Program-made: the position numbers and the translations under genes
In this document: in pieces, positions 18,680 to 27,861 of the stretch
Layout of the letters: the number at the start of each line of letters is the position of its first letter
Position numbering within the stretch: position 1 is the stretch's first letter
The notes under the pieces: model-generated
Told to the model about the DNA's origin: nothing
The model's input: the letters and a program-made list of their open reading frames with translations, nothing else
Database searches by the model: none
Assembly (NCBI GenBank): GCA_024763335.1
Contig: JANTFS010000008.1
Span: forward strand, 1-32,673
Source of the DNA: Paracoccaceae bacterium
Lineage (GTDB): Bacteria > Pseudomonadota > Alphaproteobacteria > Rhodobacterales > Rhodobacteraceae
Length of the DNA: 32,673 nt
Direction of reading: 5' to 3'

Positions 18680-18982
18680 ATGACCCGCCTCCTTGCCATC
18701 CTCGGGCTCAGCGCCCTCACCGCCGTTACCGCCTTGCCTGCGGCCGCGGAGTGTTATGCCGACTACAAGGCCAAACGCGACAATCCCTTGAAACTGCACT
18801 ACGGTGTGATCGCGCTGCCCGACGCGGCATGCGAAACGACCGAGGCAGCCGAGGCGGAGATCGCGGCACGCATTGCTCCGGACGGCTGGACGTTGCTTGA
18901 CGTGGTTTCGATCTTCGGGTCCGACGGGCTGGAGAATGAGGCGAGGAGAGAGAGTGCGGGAGACTACTTCCTCCGTTACTGA
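18680..18982 (+). CDS. Small secreted protein of unknown function
   Basis: MTRLLAILGLSALTAVTALPAAAECYADYKAKRDNPLKLHYGVIALPD; signal peptide; overlaps next gene. Confidence 0.65.
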   Translation: MTRLLAILGLSALTAVTALPAAAECYADYKAKRDNPLKLHYGVIALPDAACETTEAAEAEIAARIAPDGWTLLDVVSIFGSDGLENEARRESAGDYFLRY

Positions 18983-19655
18983 GGCGCGCCTGGCCGGCAG
19001 CCGGGTAGCGTTGTTCGGGATCATTGCCGTGGTCGCGATTCTCGCGGCGGCGGCGGTATTCCTGTTTCTCAACCTGCCCGACGCCAACGCCTTCAACGCC
19101 CGGGTGGAGCGGATCTTTGTCGAGAATGACCTGACCAGCGAGGCCGAGATCAAGCTGCTGGAAATTCTCGCGCAATCGGGAACCGCCTTTTCTGATACGC
19201 TCACCGGCTACAGGGTGGTGATCTTCGTTCTGATGGTCTTCGCCGCCGGGCTTCTCGTGGCGGCGCTGGTCTTCGTGCTCACGATCATCGCGCTGAACCG
19301 GCGGATGAGCGAAATCGAGCGCGCGGGCATCCAGGTGAATTCGCTGATCATCAGCCGGGCGGACCGCACCGTCTATCTCAACAACATGGAATTCACCCTC
19401 ACCGAGGCCGCGATCGAAACGCTCGCCGTTCTCGCAGAGGCGCGGATGGATGATGACGTGATGACGGGTGCCGAGATCGAAGCCGTGATCTCGGGCCGAA
19501 ATGCGGCCGATTGCGACGAGGCCGCCGGGGCGACGAGGATCAAGCGTCTTCGCGATGCCTTGGGCAATCAGCTGATGTCGGAACTGCTGGTGCGCACCAT
19601 CGCCCGGCGCGGCTACATGCTGTCGATCGACAAGGACGTTATCCGCATGGTCTGA
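18954..19655 (+). CDS. Membrane-anchored protein with two TM segments and a C-terminal OmpR-type winged helix
   Basis: TM1 VALFGIIAVVAILAAAAVFLFL, TM2 VVIFVLMVFAAGLLVAALVFVLTIIAL, then MEFTLTEAAIETLAVLAEA...ATRIKRLRDALGNQLMSELLVRTIARRGYMLSI; GTG start proposed, ATG 18936 possible. Confidence 0.7.
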   Translation: MRETTSSVTEARLAGSRVALFGIIAVVAILAAAAVFLFLNLPDANAFNARVERIFVENDLTSEAEIKLLEILAQSGTAFSDTLTGYRVVIFVLMVFAAGLLVAALVFVLTIIALNRRMSEIERAGIQVNSLIISRADRTVYLNNMEFTLTEAAIETLAVLAEARMDDDVMTGAEIEAVISGRNAADCDEAAGATRIKRLRDALGNQLMSELLVRTIARRGYMLSIDKDVIRMV

Positions 19656-19664
19656 GTGCGCCGC

Positions 19665-20000
19665 TCAAAGCTCGAGGAAGTAGGGATCGACCCGCCGCCA
19701 GAAGTGCAGCAGGTCATCCGCCTTGACCAGCGTTTTGCGCATGCTTTCCACGGCGAAGACATCGGCTGCGAGCAGGGCGGCGAGGCGATAGCCATAGGTG
19801 GCGATCTCAGCCGAGCTGCTCTCGCGGTCCAGATTGTCTTCGATCCGCGATGCGGCCGAGGTCAGGGCGAAGACAATCTCAAGGGCCGGCTGATCGGGCC
19901 ATCGCCCGCACAGGTTGCGCACTAAGGCCCGCCGGCGCCTGTCACTCCCCGAAAGAAGCTCGCTGAGCGCATACTCGACTATGTCGTCAATAGGAGTCAC
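19665..20000 (-). CDS. Hypothetical protein
   Basis: VTPIDDIVEYALSELLSGSDRRRRALVRNLCGRWPDQPALEIVFALTSAASRIEDNL; GTG start proposed. Confidence 0.5.
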   Translation of the reverse strand: MTPIDDIVEYALSELLSGSDRRRRALVRNLCGRWPDQPALEIVFALTSAASRIEDNLDRESSSAEIATYGYRLAALLAADVFAVESMRKTLVKADDLLHFWRRVDPYFLEL

Positions 20001-20140
20001 TGGCACCTCGCCACACGGCACGTTTCTAGAGGCTGGCCGGTCGAATCCCCAATGAAAAGTGAAACCGTCGGCGGAATCTGGCGATCGCAAAGCCGGATCT
20101 CATGCCGGCGTGGCGTGATGGCATTTGCAGGACGCAGTCA

Positions 20141-20217
20141 TGGCGACCCCGGCAGGATTCGAACCTGCAACCTGCCCCTTAGGAGGGGGCTGCTCTATCC
20201 AGTTGAGCCACGGGGCC
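20141..20217 (-). tRNA. tRNA-Arg (anticodon CCT), CCA encoded
   Basis: Minus strand GGCCCCG..GCCCC-CTCCTAA-GGGGC..GGTTCGAATCC..CGGGGTC-G-CCA. Confidence 0.94.
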
Positions 20218-20257
20218 GTGCGAAAACTAATGATGCGTCATCGCGGCTTTGTCCACG

Positions 20258-21331
20258 CTATTCCGGGTAGTCCCCGTGGGCCGGTCTCAGACGCAGGGTC
20301 TCGCCCCGTCGGATGGTCGGGCTCAGTTCAATCCGTTCGCCATGGGCGCCGCCGGTTTCCGCCGCCTGCACATCGACACTTCGCGCCACGATTTCAGCTG
20401 CTCTGCGGCCGATCTCGGCGCGGCAGGAATCCATCGTCGCAAGTTGCATCGACAGGCCATCGAGAAGGTCAATGCCATTGAACCCCGCAAGGCCGAGTTC
20501 GGTCGGCACATCGATGCCGGCGTCGATGCAGTGCAGCAGCCCGCCCGCCCCGATCATATCGTTCGAGTAATAGAGAAAGTCGATCTCGGGGCTGCGCGCG
20601 AGCATGGCGGCGGTCATCTCCCGGCCCTTCGCCAGCGCCGAGCCGCCGGCATAGAATTCCTGGTCGATCACCTCGAGCCCGGCTTTGGCCAGTGCCTCGG
20701 TGAACCCTTCGAAACGCTTGCGGGCACGGTGGTCGAGCGGCATTTTCGTGCCGAGAAATCCGATCTTGCGGTAGCCAGCCTTGATGATCGCCTCGGCCAT
20801 CATCCGCCCGGCCCGGCGATGCGAGATCCCGACGACGGAATCGATCGGCCGGCCATCCGTGTCCATGATCTCGACGACCGGAATGCCGGCCGCGCGCAGC
20901 ATCGCTTTGGACGCGTCGGAATGCTCAAGCCCGGCAATGATCACGCCGGACGGGCGCCAGGACAGCATCTCGTACAGCACCTTTTCCTCACGCTCCGGCA
21001 TGTAGTTTGTGACGCCGACGACCGGTTGCAGCGGGGTGTTGTCGAGCACTTCCGAAATGGCGGAAAGAACCTGCGGAAAGACCATGTTGGAGAATGACGG
21101 GATGATCACCGCAACAAGGTTGACGCGCTGGGACGCCAGTGCGCCGGCGATCTTGTTGGGCACATAGCCCAGGTCCTTGGCCGCGGCGAGCACGCGCTCG
21201 CGGGTTGTTTCGCTGACATCGCCGCGATTGCGCAACACCCGGCTCACCGTCATTTCCGACACGCCGGAAGCCTCAGAGACGTCACGCAGAGTCAGCGGGC
21301 GCTTCTGCGGTGCATGGGTTTCATCGTTCAC
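20258..21331 (-). CDS. LacI-family transcriptional regulator (GntR/gluconate-like)
   Basis: LTLRDVSEASGVSEMTVSRVLRNRGDVSETTRERVLAAAKDLGYVPNKIAGALAS; periplasmic-binding-like domain; GTG start 21331. Confidence 0.93.
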   Translation of the reverse strand: MNDETHAPQKRPLTLRDVSEASGVSEMTVSRVLRNRGDVSETTRERVLAAAKDLGYVPNKIAGALASQRVNLVAVIIPSFSNMVFPQVLSAISEVLDNTPLQPVVGVTNYMPEREEKVLYEMLSWRPSGVIIAGLEHSDASKAMLRAAGIPVVEIMDTDGRPIDSVVGISHRRAGRMMAEAIIKAGYRKIGFLGTKMPLDHRARKRFEGFTEALAKAGLEVIDQEFYAGGSALAKGREMTAAMLARSPEIDFLYYSNDMIGAGGLLHCIDAGIDVPTELGLAGFNGIDLLDGLSMQLATMDSCRAEIGRRAAEIVARSVDVQAAETGGAHGERIELSPTIRRGETLRLRPAHGDYPE

Positions 21332-21438
21332 GGAGCTCTCCCCCTTTGGTTCGCGCAACTGGGTAGACGGATGTTAGCGACAAAACCAGGCCTTGTCCAA
21401 GCGTTGAAACACAGGGAGATACCGCTAACGAAACGCGA

Positions 21439-22230
21439 TCAGGTGCGCGAAGTTCTGGCGAGCCGGTCAAGGAGCTTCTGGTGCAGAACCGGCCCTGCCG
21501 CAACCACGCCGTTGACCTGAGGGGAAGGGGCGTTGAAGCGCAGGCGGGCACCAAGCCTGTCGGAGACCCGCCCGCCTGCCTCGCTGACGATGAGGGCGCC
21601 GGCAGCCACATCCCACTCCCAGGTTGGTCGAAGGGTCAGCATGGCATCAAAGCGGCCTTCGCCGACGAGGCTCATCCGGTAGGCCAGCGACGACCGGAAC
21701 TGGCGGTCAACCTTCGGGACATCCGCTCCGGCCCAGAACCACGGCTCGAAATTCGACCGCGTGGCGAGCACGGTGGCGCCGTCAAGTTCATCGGGTGTGG
21801 ACACCGAGATCCGGCGCCCGTTCAGCGTGGCGCCATGGCCACGCGCGGCGGCATAGAGCTTGTCGGACATCGGAAGATACACGACCGCCGCCACCGCCTC
21901 GCCATCGTCGACCACGGCCAGCGAATGCGCCCAGTTGTGATCGCCCTCGATGAAGGCGCGGGTGCCGTCGAGCGGGTCGATGACAAAGGCCCGCGCCGCC
22001 TCGAGCCGCTCGGGCGTGTCTGGGGTTTCTTCCGAGAGCCAGCCATAGCCCGGGCGGGCGCCGCGCAGGCGTTCGGCCAGCATGTCGTTCACCGCGATAT
22101 CGGCCTCGGTCACCGGCCCGGCGCCGGGCTTTTCCCAGCTGCGATGGCCCTGCTCGAAAAACCCGCGCGCAATTTCGCCGGCCGCGCGCGCCGCTTCGAT
22201 GAGCAGGGGGAGATCGTCAGCCGCCGGCAA
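21439..22230 (-). CDS. Inositol monophosphatase family (CysQ / 3'(2'),5'-bisphosphate nucleotidase-like)
   Basis: GPVTEADIAVNDML, LSEET, VIDPLDGTRAFIEG, WEWDVAAGALIVSEAGG. Confidence 0.88.
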   Translation of the reverse strand: MPAADDLPLLIEAARAAGEIARGFFEQGHRSWEKPGAGPVTEADIAVNDMLAERLRGARPGYGWLSEETPDTPERLEAARAFVIDPLDGTRAFIEGDHNWAHSLAVVDDGEAVAAVVYLPMSDKLYAAARGHGATLNGRRISVSTPDELDGATVLATRSNFEPWFWAGADVPKVDRQFRSSLAYRMSLVGEGRFDAMLTLRPTWEWDVAAGALIVSEAGGRVSDRLGARLRFNAPSPQVNGVVAAGPVLHQKLLDRLARTSRT

Positions 22231-23563
22231 GGGTCAACCCTTCGACGAGCAGCGAGGGCACCATGCGGGAGCGGTGCGGCAGGGCATCATTTGCGGGCAC
22301 GAGTTTCATGAACATGTCGAGGAGGTTCCCCGCCACCGTGCATTCGTTGACGGGATAGGTGATCTCGCCGTTCTCAACCCAGAACCCGGCCGCACCGCGC
22401 GAGTAATCACCGGTATTGGGGTTCACCGTTGAGCCGATCAGCGAGGTGATCAGCAAGCCCGTTCCCATGTCGGAGATCAAATCGTCGCGGGTCTTGTCCC
22501 CCTGAGTGAGGGCTACGTTCGAAACGCTTGGGGAAGGCGGCGACGAGGTGCCGCGCGCCGCGTTCGCCGTGCTGTCCATCCCAAGCTTGCGGGCGGTGGC
22601 AAGATCGAGCGTCCAACCGGTAAGCACGCCTTCATCGATGATTGCACGCCTGCGCGTGGGCAGCCCTTCGCCATCGAAAGGGCGCGACCCCGAGATGCGC
22701 GGGCGGTGCGGGTCTTCGATGAGCGAGAGTGCGGCGGGCAGGACCTGCTTGCCCAGATGGTCGCGAAGAAACGAGGCGCCTCGCACGATCGACGCGCCGT
22801 TGACGGCCATGAGCAGGTGACCGATCAAGGACGCCGCCACACGTTCGTCAAACAGCACCGGGAAACTCCCGGTCGGAGGTTTTCGCGCCCCGGCCCGCGC
22901 CGCGGCGCGTTCGCCAGCAATGCGCCCGATCTCTTCCGCGCTGGGCAGGTCGGCCTGGAACAGGCGGCTTTCGCTATTGTAATCGCGCTCCATTTCCGCG
23001 CCGGTTCCCGAGATTGCGGCGAGAGAAATCGCCCGGTCGGTGCGGCCGTATCCGCCGGAAAAGCCATTGCTGGCGGCAAGGTGGATCTGTCGCCGACCGT
23101 AGCCGGCGGAGGTGGATTGCACCTGCGTCACACCGTCAACCGCCAGTGCTGCTGCCTCGGCGCGGCGGGCATCGTCCTCAAGCTGGGCCGGTGCCGGCTC
23201 CGGTGCCGGGTCTTCCAGTTCGAGGCTTTCGAGGTCCCAGCCCTTTGCCAGCTGCGACGGATCGGCAAGCCCGGCCGTGGGGTCTTCCGGCGCTTCGCGT
23301 GCCATCGCAACGGCACGTTCGGCCATCGTGGCGATCGTGTCGGCGGAGGTGTCGGAGGCGGAGACGTTGGCCTGTCTGCGGCCTATGAGCACCCTGAGGC
23401 CGATGTCGATCCCTTCGGAGCGCTCGGCATGTTCGAGTTTGCCCTTGAGCACGTCGATCGAGAGTGACGTCCCGGAAACCGCGATGGCGTCGGCGGCGTC
23501 GGCGCCTGCATCCTTCGCGGCATCCAGAAGTTGCTGGGTCAGGCTTTCGAGTTGATTGGGCAT
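22217..23563 (-). CDS. TldD/PmbA family metalloprotease-like protein
   Basis: LEHAERSEGIDIGLRVLIGRRQANVSASD, FDGEGLPTRRRAIIDEGVLTGWTLDLATARKLG, NPNTGDYSRGAAGFWVENGEI. Confidence 0.92.
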   Translation of the reverse strand: MPNQLESLTQQLLDAAKDAGADAADAIAVSGTSLSIDVLKGKLEHAERSEGIDIGLRVLIGRRQANVSASDTSADTIATMAERAVAMAREAPEDPTAGLADPSQLAKGWDLESLELEDPAPEPAPAQLEDDARRAEAAALAVDGVTQVQSTSAGYGRRQIHLAASNGFSGGYGRTDRAISLAAISGTGAEMERDYNSESRLFQADLPSAEEIGRIAGERAAARAGARKPPTGSFPVLFDERVAASLIGHLLMAVNGASIVRGASFLRDHLGKQVLPAALSLIEDPHRPRISGSRPFDGEGLPTRRRAIIDEGVLTGWTLDLATARKLGMDSTANAARGTSSPPSPSVSNVALTQGDKTRDDLISDMGTGLLITSLIGSTVNPNTGDYSRGAAGFWVENGEITYPVNECTVAGNLLDMFMKLVPANDALPHRSRMVPSLLVEGLTLAGG

Positions 23564-23679
23564 ATGAGCTCCTCGTGCTTGCGAGTGAGGTAAACGCCCA
23601 AAGGCGATCCCGCAAGTCACGCTGCCACTGGAATGCCCCCGTGCCATGCGGTAGCCATGAAGAAACGGGAGGGATTTGA

Positions 23680-24432
23680 ATGGATATGAACGGCAAAACC
23701 GTGGTGATCACCGGGGCGAGCCGCGGGATTGGCGAAAGCGCCGCGCGTGCTTTTGCCGATGCCGGCGCCAACGTGGTTCTCCTCGCCCGCAGCGGCGAGG
23801 CGCTCGGCCATATCGCAAACGAGATCGGCGAAACGGCCCTTGCGGTGAGTTGCGATGTCTCTTCATGGAGCCAGGTGAAAACCGCCGTCGACCAGGCGAC
23901 CCGGCGCTTTGGCACGGTTGACGTGCTGATCAACAATGCCGGCGTGATCGAGCCAATTGCGATGTTGCGCGATTCCGATCCGGCGGGTTGGTCCAAGGCC
24001 TTCGATATCAATCTCAAGGGTGTCTATCACGGGATGCGGGCCGTCGTGCCGCTGATGCGGGCGGCTGGCGGGGGCACGGTCCTGACGGTGAGTTCCGGTG
24101 CCGCCCACACCGCGCTGGAGGGCTGGAGCCACTACTGCGCATCGAAGGCGGCGGCCCACATGATGACGATGGTGCTTCACAAGGAGGAAGCGCGGGCCGG
24201 AATTCGCGCCATCGGCTTGTCGCCGGGGACGGTGGCCACCGAGATGCAGCGCGAGATCAAGGCCTCGGGCGTGGGGCCGGTGGCGGCGTTGGACTGGACC
24301 GACCATATCCCGCCGGAATGGCCCGCACGGGCCCTGATGTGGATGTGCACACCCGATGCCGACGCGTTTCTGGGCGGCGAGGTTTCGCTCGGCGATCCCG
24401 AGATCCGCAAACGGGTCGGTGTCGGCCCGTGA
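23680..24432 (+). CDS. Short-chain dehydrogenase/reductase
   Basis: VVITGASRGIGESAARAFADAGANVVLLAR, INNAGVIEP, YCASKAAAHMM. Confidence 0.93.
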   Translation: MDMNGKTVVITGASRGIGESAARAFADAGANVVLLARSGEALGHIANEIGETALAVSCDVSSWSQVKTAVDQATRRFGTVDVLINNAGVIEPIAMLRDSDPAGWSKAFDINLKGVYHGMRAVVPLMRAAGGGTVLTVSSGAAHTALEGWSHYCASKAAAHMMTMVLHKEEARAGIRAIGLSPGTVATEMQREIKASGVGPVAALDWTDHIPPEWPARALMWMCTPDADAFLGGEVSLGDPEIRKRVGVGP

Positions 24433-25040
24433 TCCGGCTTGCACGGTCCGGCGGGTTTTGGACGGCGACGATCGACCGACCGGACAAGGCGAATTCACTG
24501 ACCGGCGAGATGCTCGAAACCTTGGTCGGATTTGCCGAGGCGGCGGCCGGTGAGGCGCGGGTTCTGGTCATCACGGGCGCGGGAAAGGTGTTTTCCGCTG
24601 GCGCCGATCTGGATGAAGCGCGCGCGGGACTGGCGACGAGTCCGGTGTGGGAGCGGCTGTCCGGTGCGATCGCGGCAGCACCCTGCCTGACCATCGCGGC
24701 CCTCAACGGCACGCTTGCCGGGGGCGCCTTTGGCATGGCCCTCGCCTGCGATCTCCGTGTTGCAGTGCCGGAGGCGAAATTCTTCTACCCGGTGATGCGG
24801 CTCGGGTTCCTGCCGCAGCCGTCCGATCCGGGCCGGCTCTCGGCCCTTGTGGGCCCCGCGCGGGCCAAGATGATTCTCATGGCAGGGCAGAAAATCACCG
24901 CCGATGAGGCGCTGGCCTGGGGTTTGGTCGATCGCGTTGCACCGGGAGCAGACCTCGCCGGTGTCATCGATGCCCTTGCCGCCGATGCACTCGGGGCAGC
25001 CCCGGCACATGTGGCGGCAATCAAGGCGCTGTTGAGCTAA
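24429..25040 (+). CDS. Enoyl-CoA hydratase/isomerase family protein
   Basis: TIDRPDKANSLTGEML, ITGAGKVFSAGADLDEA, AALNGTLAGGAFGMALACDLRVA; GTG start overlapping the SDR stop (GTGA). Confidence 0.88.
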   Translation: MIRLARSGGFWTATIDRPDKANSLTGEMLETLVGFAEAAAGEARVLVITGAGKVFSAGADLDEARAGLATSPVWERLSGAIAAAPCLTIAALNGTLAGGAFGMALACDLRVAVPEAKFFYPVMRLGFLPQPSDPGRLSALVGPARAKMILMAGQKITADEALAWGLVDRVAPGADLAGVIDALAADALGAAPAHVAAIKALLS

Positions 25041-25336
25041 CGAGCGCGCCGGTTCCCCGCCGAGCGCGACGAAAACCCCGGCGGCCGCTTTGCCACCCAC
25101 CGGATGAATTTCGCCAGCCGCGGATGGGCGCGCAGCGCGTCGATCGTGCTGTAGTCGCGCGCCAGATCCGCCTCGCTCAGGCTCGCGTGGATTTCCTTGT
25201 GGCAGATGTGGTGGAGCAACACCGTTTCGCCGCCTTTACCGCCCTTCAATCGGGGCACCAGGTGATGGCGGCTTTGCGGAACGCCGGGTGGAATCGCGCG
25301 GCCGCAGAGCGGGCAGACCGGATGTGCTCTTGCCAT
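25037..25336 (-). CDS. Small HNH endonuclease-like protein
   Basis: CPLCGRAIPPGVPQSRHHLVPRLKGGKGGETVLLHHICHKEIHASLSE. Confidence 0.8.
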   Translation of the reverse strand: MARAHPVCPLCGRAIPPGVPQSRHHLVPRLKGGKGGETVLLHHICHKEIHASLSEADLARDYSTIDALRAHPRLAKFIRWVAKRPPGFSSRSAGNRRAR

Positions 25337-25637
25337 AGCTTTCCCTTGCCATGAACCTGCTTCGATGCGACAGCGTAGGCGGAATTTTCACGCGTGCAAC
25401 TCGAAGGCAGAAGCGGTTGGAACCGGTGACACATAAGGTCGGGGCGCGGGTCCCGCAGGCTTGGCCCACCGCGCGGCGCTGGGTCACCTCACCGGCCGGG
25501 TTGTCGCGATTTGCGTTACTGACATTGTTTTGGCGGGGGTTCTGGCCGACCCACTCGTCCGACACCTCGGGCGCGTTGAAACCGGTCGGTTTCGAATGCC
25601 CCCTCGGCGCCGGGGGGCTTGAGATGAAACCGGAGCG

Positions 25638-26834
25638 GTGCGCGTGACGCAAGCGCTGGTGATCGGGGCCGGCCCGGCGGGGTTGATGGCTGCGGGCGAG
25701 CTGGCGCGGGCTGGGCTTGACGTGATTGTTGCCGAGGCGAAACCCACGGTCGGGCGCAAGTTTCTCATGGCCGGGAAATCGGGCCTCAATCTGACAAAGG
25801 ACGAGCCGCTTGACCGGTTCGAGGCGGCCTACGAGGGAAGCACGGCGGATCTCGTGCGCGCGGCCGTGGCAGAGTTTCGGCCAACCGATGTTGCCGACTG
25901 GGCCCGCGCCCTTGGGCAGGATGTGTTTACCGGTTCGTCGGGCCTCGTCTTTCCGCGCGTGATGAAAGCGTCGCCGCTGCTGCGGGCATGGCTTTTGGAG
26001 TTGTCGGCCCTCGGCGTCGAGATCCGCACCAAGTGGCGCTGGGCGGGCTTCAGCGATGGCGACAGCTCGTTCGACACGCCCAGCGGGCGCGTGACACTGC
26101 GCCCCGGGGTCACGGTTCTTGCCCTTGGGGGCGTGAGTTGGCGGCGGCTCGGATCAGACGGGACATGGGCGCCGATGCTGGCACGCGAAGGTGTGGAGCT
26201 TGCGCCTTTCAGGCCGGCGAATGTCGGGCTCGGCGTGACGTGGTCGGCGCACATGGTAAAGCATTTCGGCGCGCCCGTGAAAGCCGTGCGGCTGGCTGCC
26301 GGCGCGGTCTCGGTCCGTGGCGAATTCGTCGTGTCGCGGCGCGGTCTGGAGGGCAGCGCGATCTATGCGGTAAGCCGGGCCGTGCGTGAGGGCGAGACGC
26401 TGCAGCTCGACCTTTGCCCGGACTGGACGGAAGCTGAGGTCACCAGCCGCATCGCACGGCCGCGCGGCAAGGCGACGGTGGCGGCCCATCTGCGCAAGAC
26501 CCTTCGGCTCGATCCGGTCCGCCTCGCGCTGCTGATGGAGTTTGGCCGGCCGCTGCCCGAGGGAGGGGCGCTTGCCCGCCTGATCAAGCGCCTGCCGGTG
26601 CGGCACGAGGGCCTGCGCCCGCTTGACGAAGCAATCTCGACGGCGGGCGGGGTGACTGCGGCCGCGCTGGACGGCTACATGCTTAGAGCCATGCCGGGTG
26701 TTTTCGTCGCGGGCGAAATGCTCGACTGGGAAGCGCCGACGGGCGGCTATCTGCTGACCGGGTGCCTTGCGACGGGGCGGCAGGCCGGACGCGCGGCGGC
26801 GGCCTGGTGCACGTCGGTGGGGCCGAACAGGTAG
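25638..26834 (+). CDS. TIGR03862/HI0933-like FAD-dependent flavoprotein
   Basis: ALVIGAGPAGLMAAGELARAGLDVIVAEAKPTVGRKFLMAGKSGLNLTKDEP; C-terminal GVFVAGEMLDWEAPTGGYLLTGCLATGRQAG; GTG start. Confidence 0.9.
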   Translation: MRVTQALVIGAGPAGLMAAGELARAGLDVIVAEAKPTVGRKFLMAGKSGLNLTKDEPLDRFEAAYEGSTADLVRAAVAEFRPTDVADWARALGQDVFTGSSGLVFPRVMKASPLLRAWLLELSALGVEIRTKWRWAGFSDGDSSFDTPSGRVTLRPGVTVLALGGVSWRRLGSDGTWAPMLAREGVELAPFRPANVGLGVTWSAHMVKHFGAPVKAVRLAAGAVSVRGEFVVSRRGLEGSAIYAVSRAVREGETLQLDLCPDWTEAEVTSRIARPRGKATVAAHLRKTLRLDPVRLALLMEFGRPLPEGGALARLIKRLPVRHEGLRPLDEAISTAGGVTAAALDGYMLRAMPGVFVAGEMLDWEAPTGGYLLTGCLATGRQAGRAAAAWCTSVGPNR

Positions 26835-26838
26835 ACCG

Positions 26839-27861
26839 TCAGCGCCGCGCCATATGGGCGAGCCGGATCAGGGCGCGTTCCATCAGGGCTGTCTGGGGCG
26901 CCTTGGACGAGGAGCGCAGCTGGAGGTCGGTGTCGATCAGCAACTCCAGCGCCGTTTCGAGCCGATGCGCGCCCCAGGCCTGAGCTTGCCGGATCATCCG
27001 GTCACGCACCTTGAAATTCACCGGCGGGCGGGCGCGCGCGATGCCCTTCGCCGGGCCTTCCCGGTCGGAGGCGGCGAGATGCAGGGTGCGGAAGTGCCGG
27101 GTCGCGGCGATGCAAAGCGTCACCGGCTGCACGCCCTGCGCCTCGAGACGCGAGAGCAACGGCCCCAATGCGGCGGGATTGCCTTCGGCGGCGGCGTGCA
27201 GAACGTCATCCATCTCGGCCTCCGTCGAGGCCGGGGCACAGGCGAGCACGTCGGCGGGAGATACCGGCGTTGGATCGTTGAGCTTGTAAAGCGCGAGCTT
27301 CTCGACCGTCTGGCGAAAATCGCCGGGATCAAGCGCCGAGGCCAAGCCGCGAAGATCGGTCATGGCCTCGCGGCTGACTACACCGAGGCCTGCCTTTTGC
27401 AACTCGGCTTCGATTTCGGCCGCCGACAGCGGGTCGTCATAGATCGCGGCGGCATAGGCGGATCTGTGGGCCTCGAAGTACTTGCGAAGCGCCGAGCGCG
27501 GGGTGAGGCTTGCCGCGGTGACAACCACGGTCGCGTCGCCCGCGGCCCAGTCATCGAGCGCCGGGGTGATGACCTTGGCGAGCGCATCGGTGGCCTCTTC
27601 GACAAAGGCGACGCGCGGGCCGGGGAAGAACCCTTGCGCCTTGATCGCATCGCCGAGCAGCGCCGGATCCTTGCGCAAGTCGGAGGCGGGGATGCGGGTG
27701 ACCCGCATTTCTTCCTCGCCCTGGGGGCCGACGAGACCCGCGATGAGTTCCTGCCTTTTGAGCGCGACGCGCATCGCGTCGGCACCGTAGATCAGCACGC
27801 CCGCGAGGCCCGGATCCGGCTTCGCGAAGAAGCGGGGGGCATCGCGCGGCGCGAGCTTCAT
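26839..27861 (-). CDS. holA: DNA polymerase III subunit delta
   Basis: [40 protein letters not shown]..; position after leuS. Confidence 0.9.
   Translation of the reverse strand: MKLAPRDAPRFFAKPDPGLAGVLIYGADAMRVALKRQELIAGLVGPQGEEEMRVTRIPASDLRKDPALLGDAIKAQGFFPGPRVAFVEEATDALAKVITPALDDWAAGDATVVVTAASLTPRSALRKYFEAHRSAYAAAIYDDPLSAAEIEAELQKAGLGVVSREAMTDLRGLASALDPGDFRQTVEKLALYKLNDPTPVSPADVLACAPASTEAEMDDVLHAAAEGNPAALGPLLSRLEAQGVQPVTLCIAATRHFRTLHLAASDREGPAKGIARARPPVNFKVRDRMIRQAQAWGAHRLETALELLIDTDLQLRSSSKAPQTALMERALIRLAHMARR

Noticed and set aside
20141-20217. tRNA-Arg as an integration site for a mobile element
   Set aside because: No integrase, no duplicated tRNA 3' end and no phage genes seen in the flanking sequence.
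25037-25336. HNH protein as part of a defence or homing system
   Set aside because: Small solitary HNH protein among housekeeping and metabolic genes; no partner restriction, methylase or intron signature nearby.
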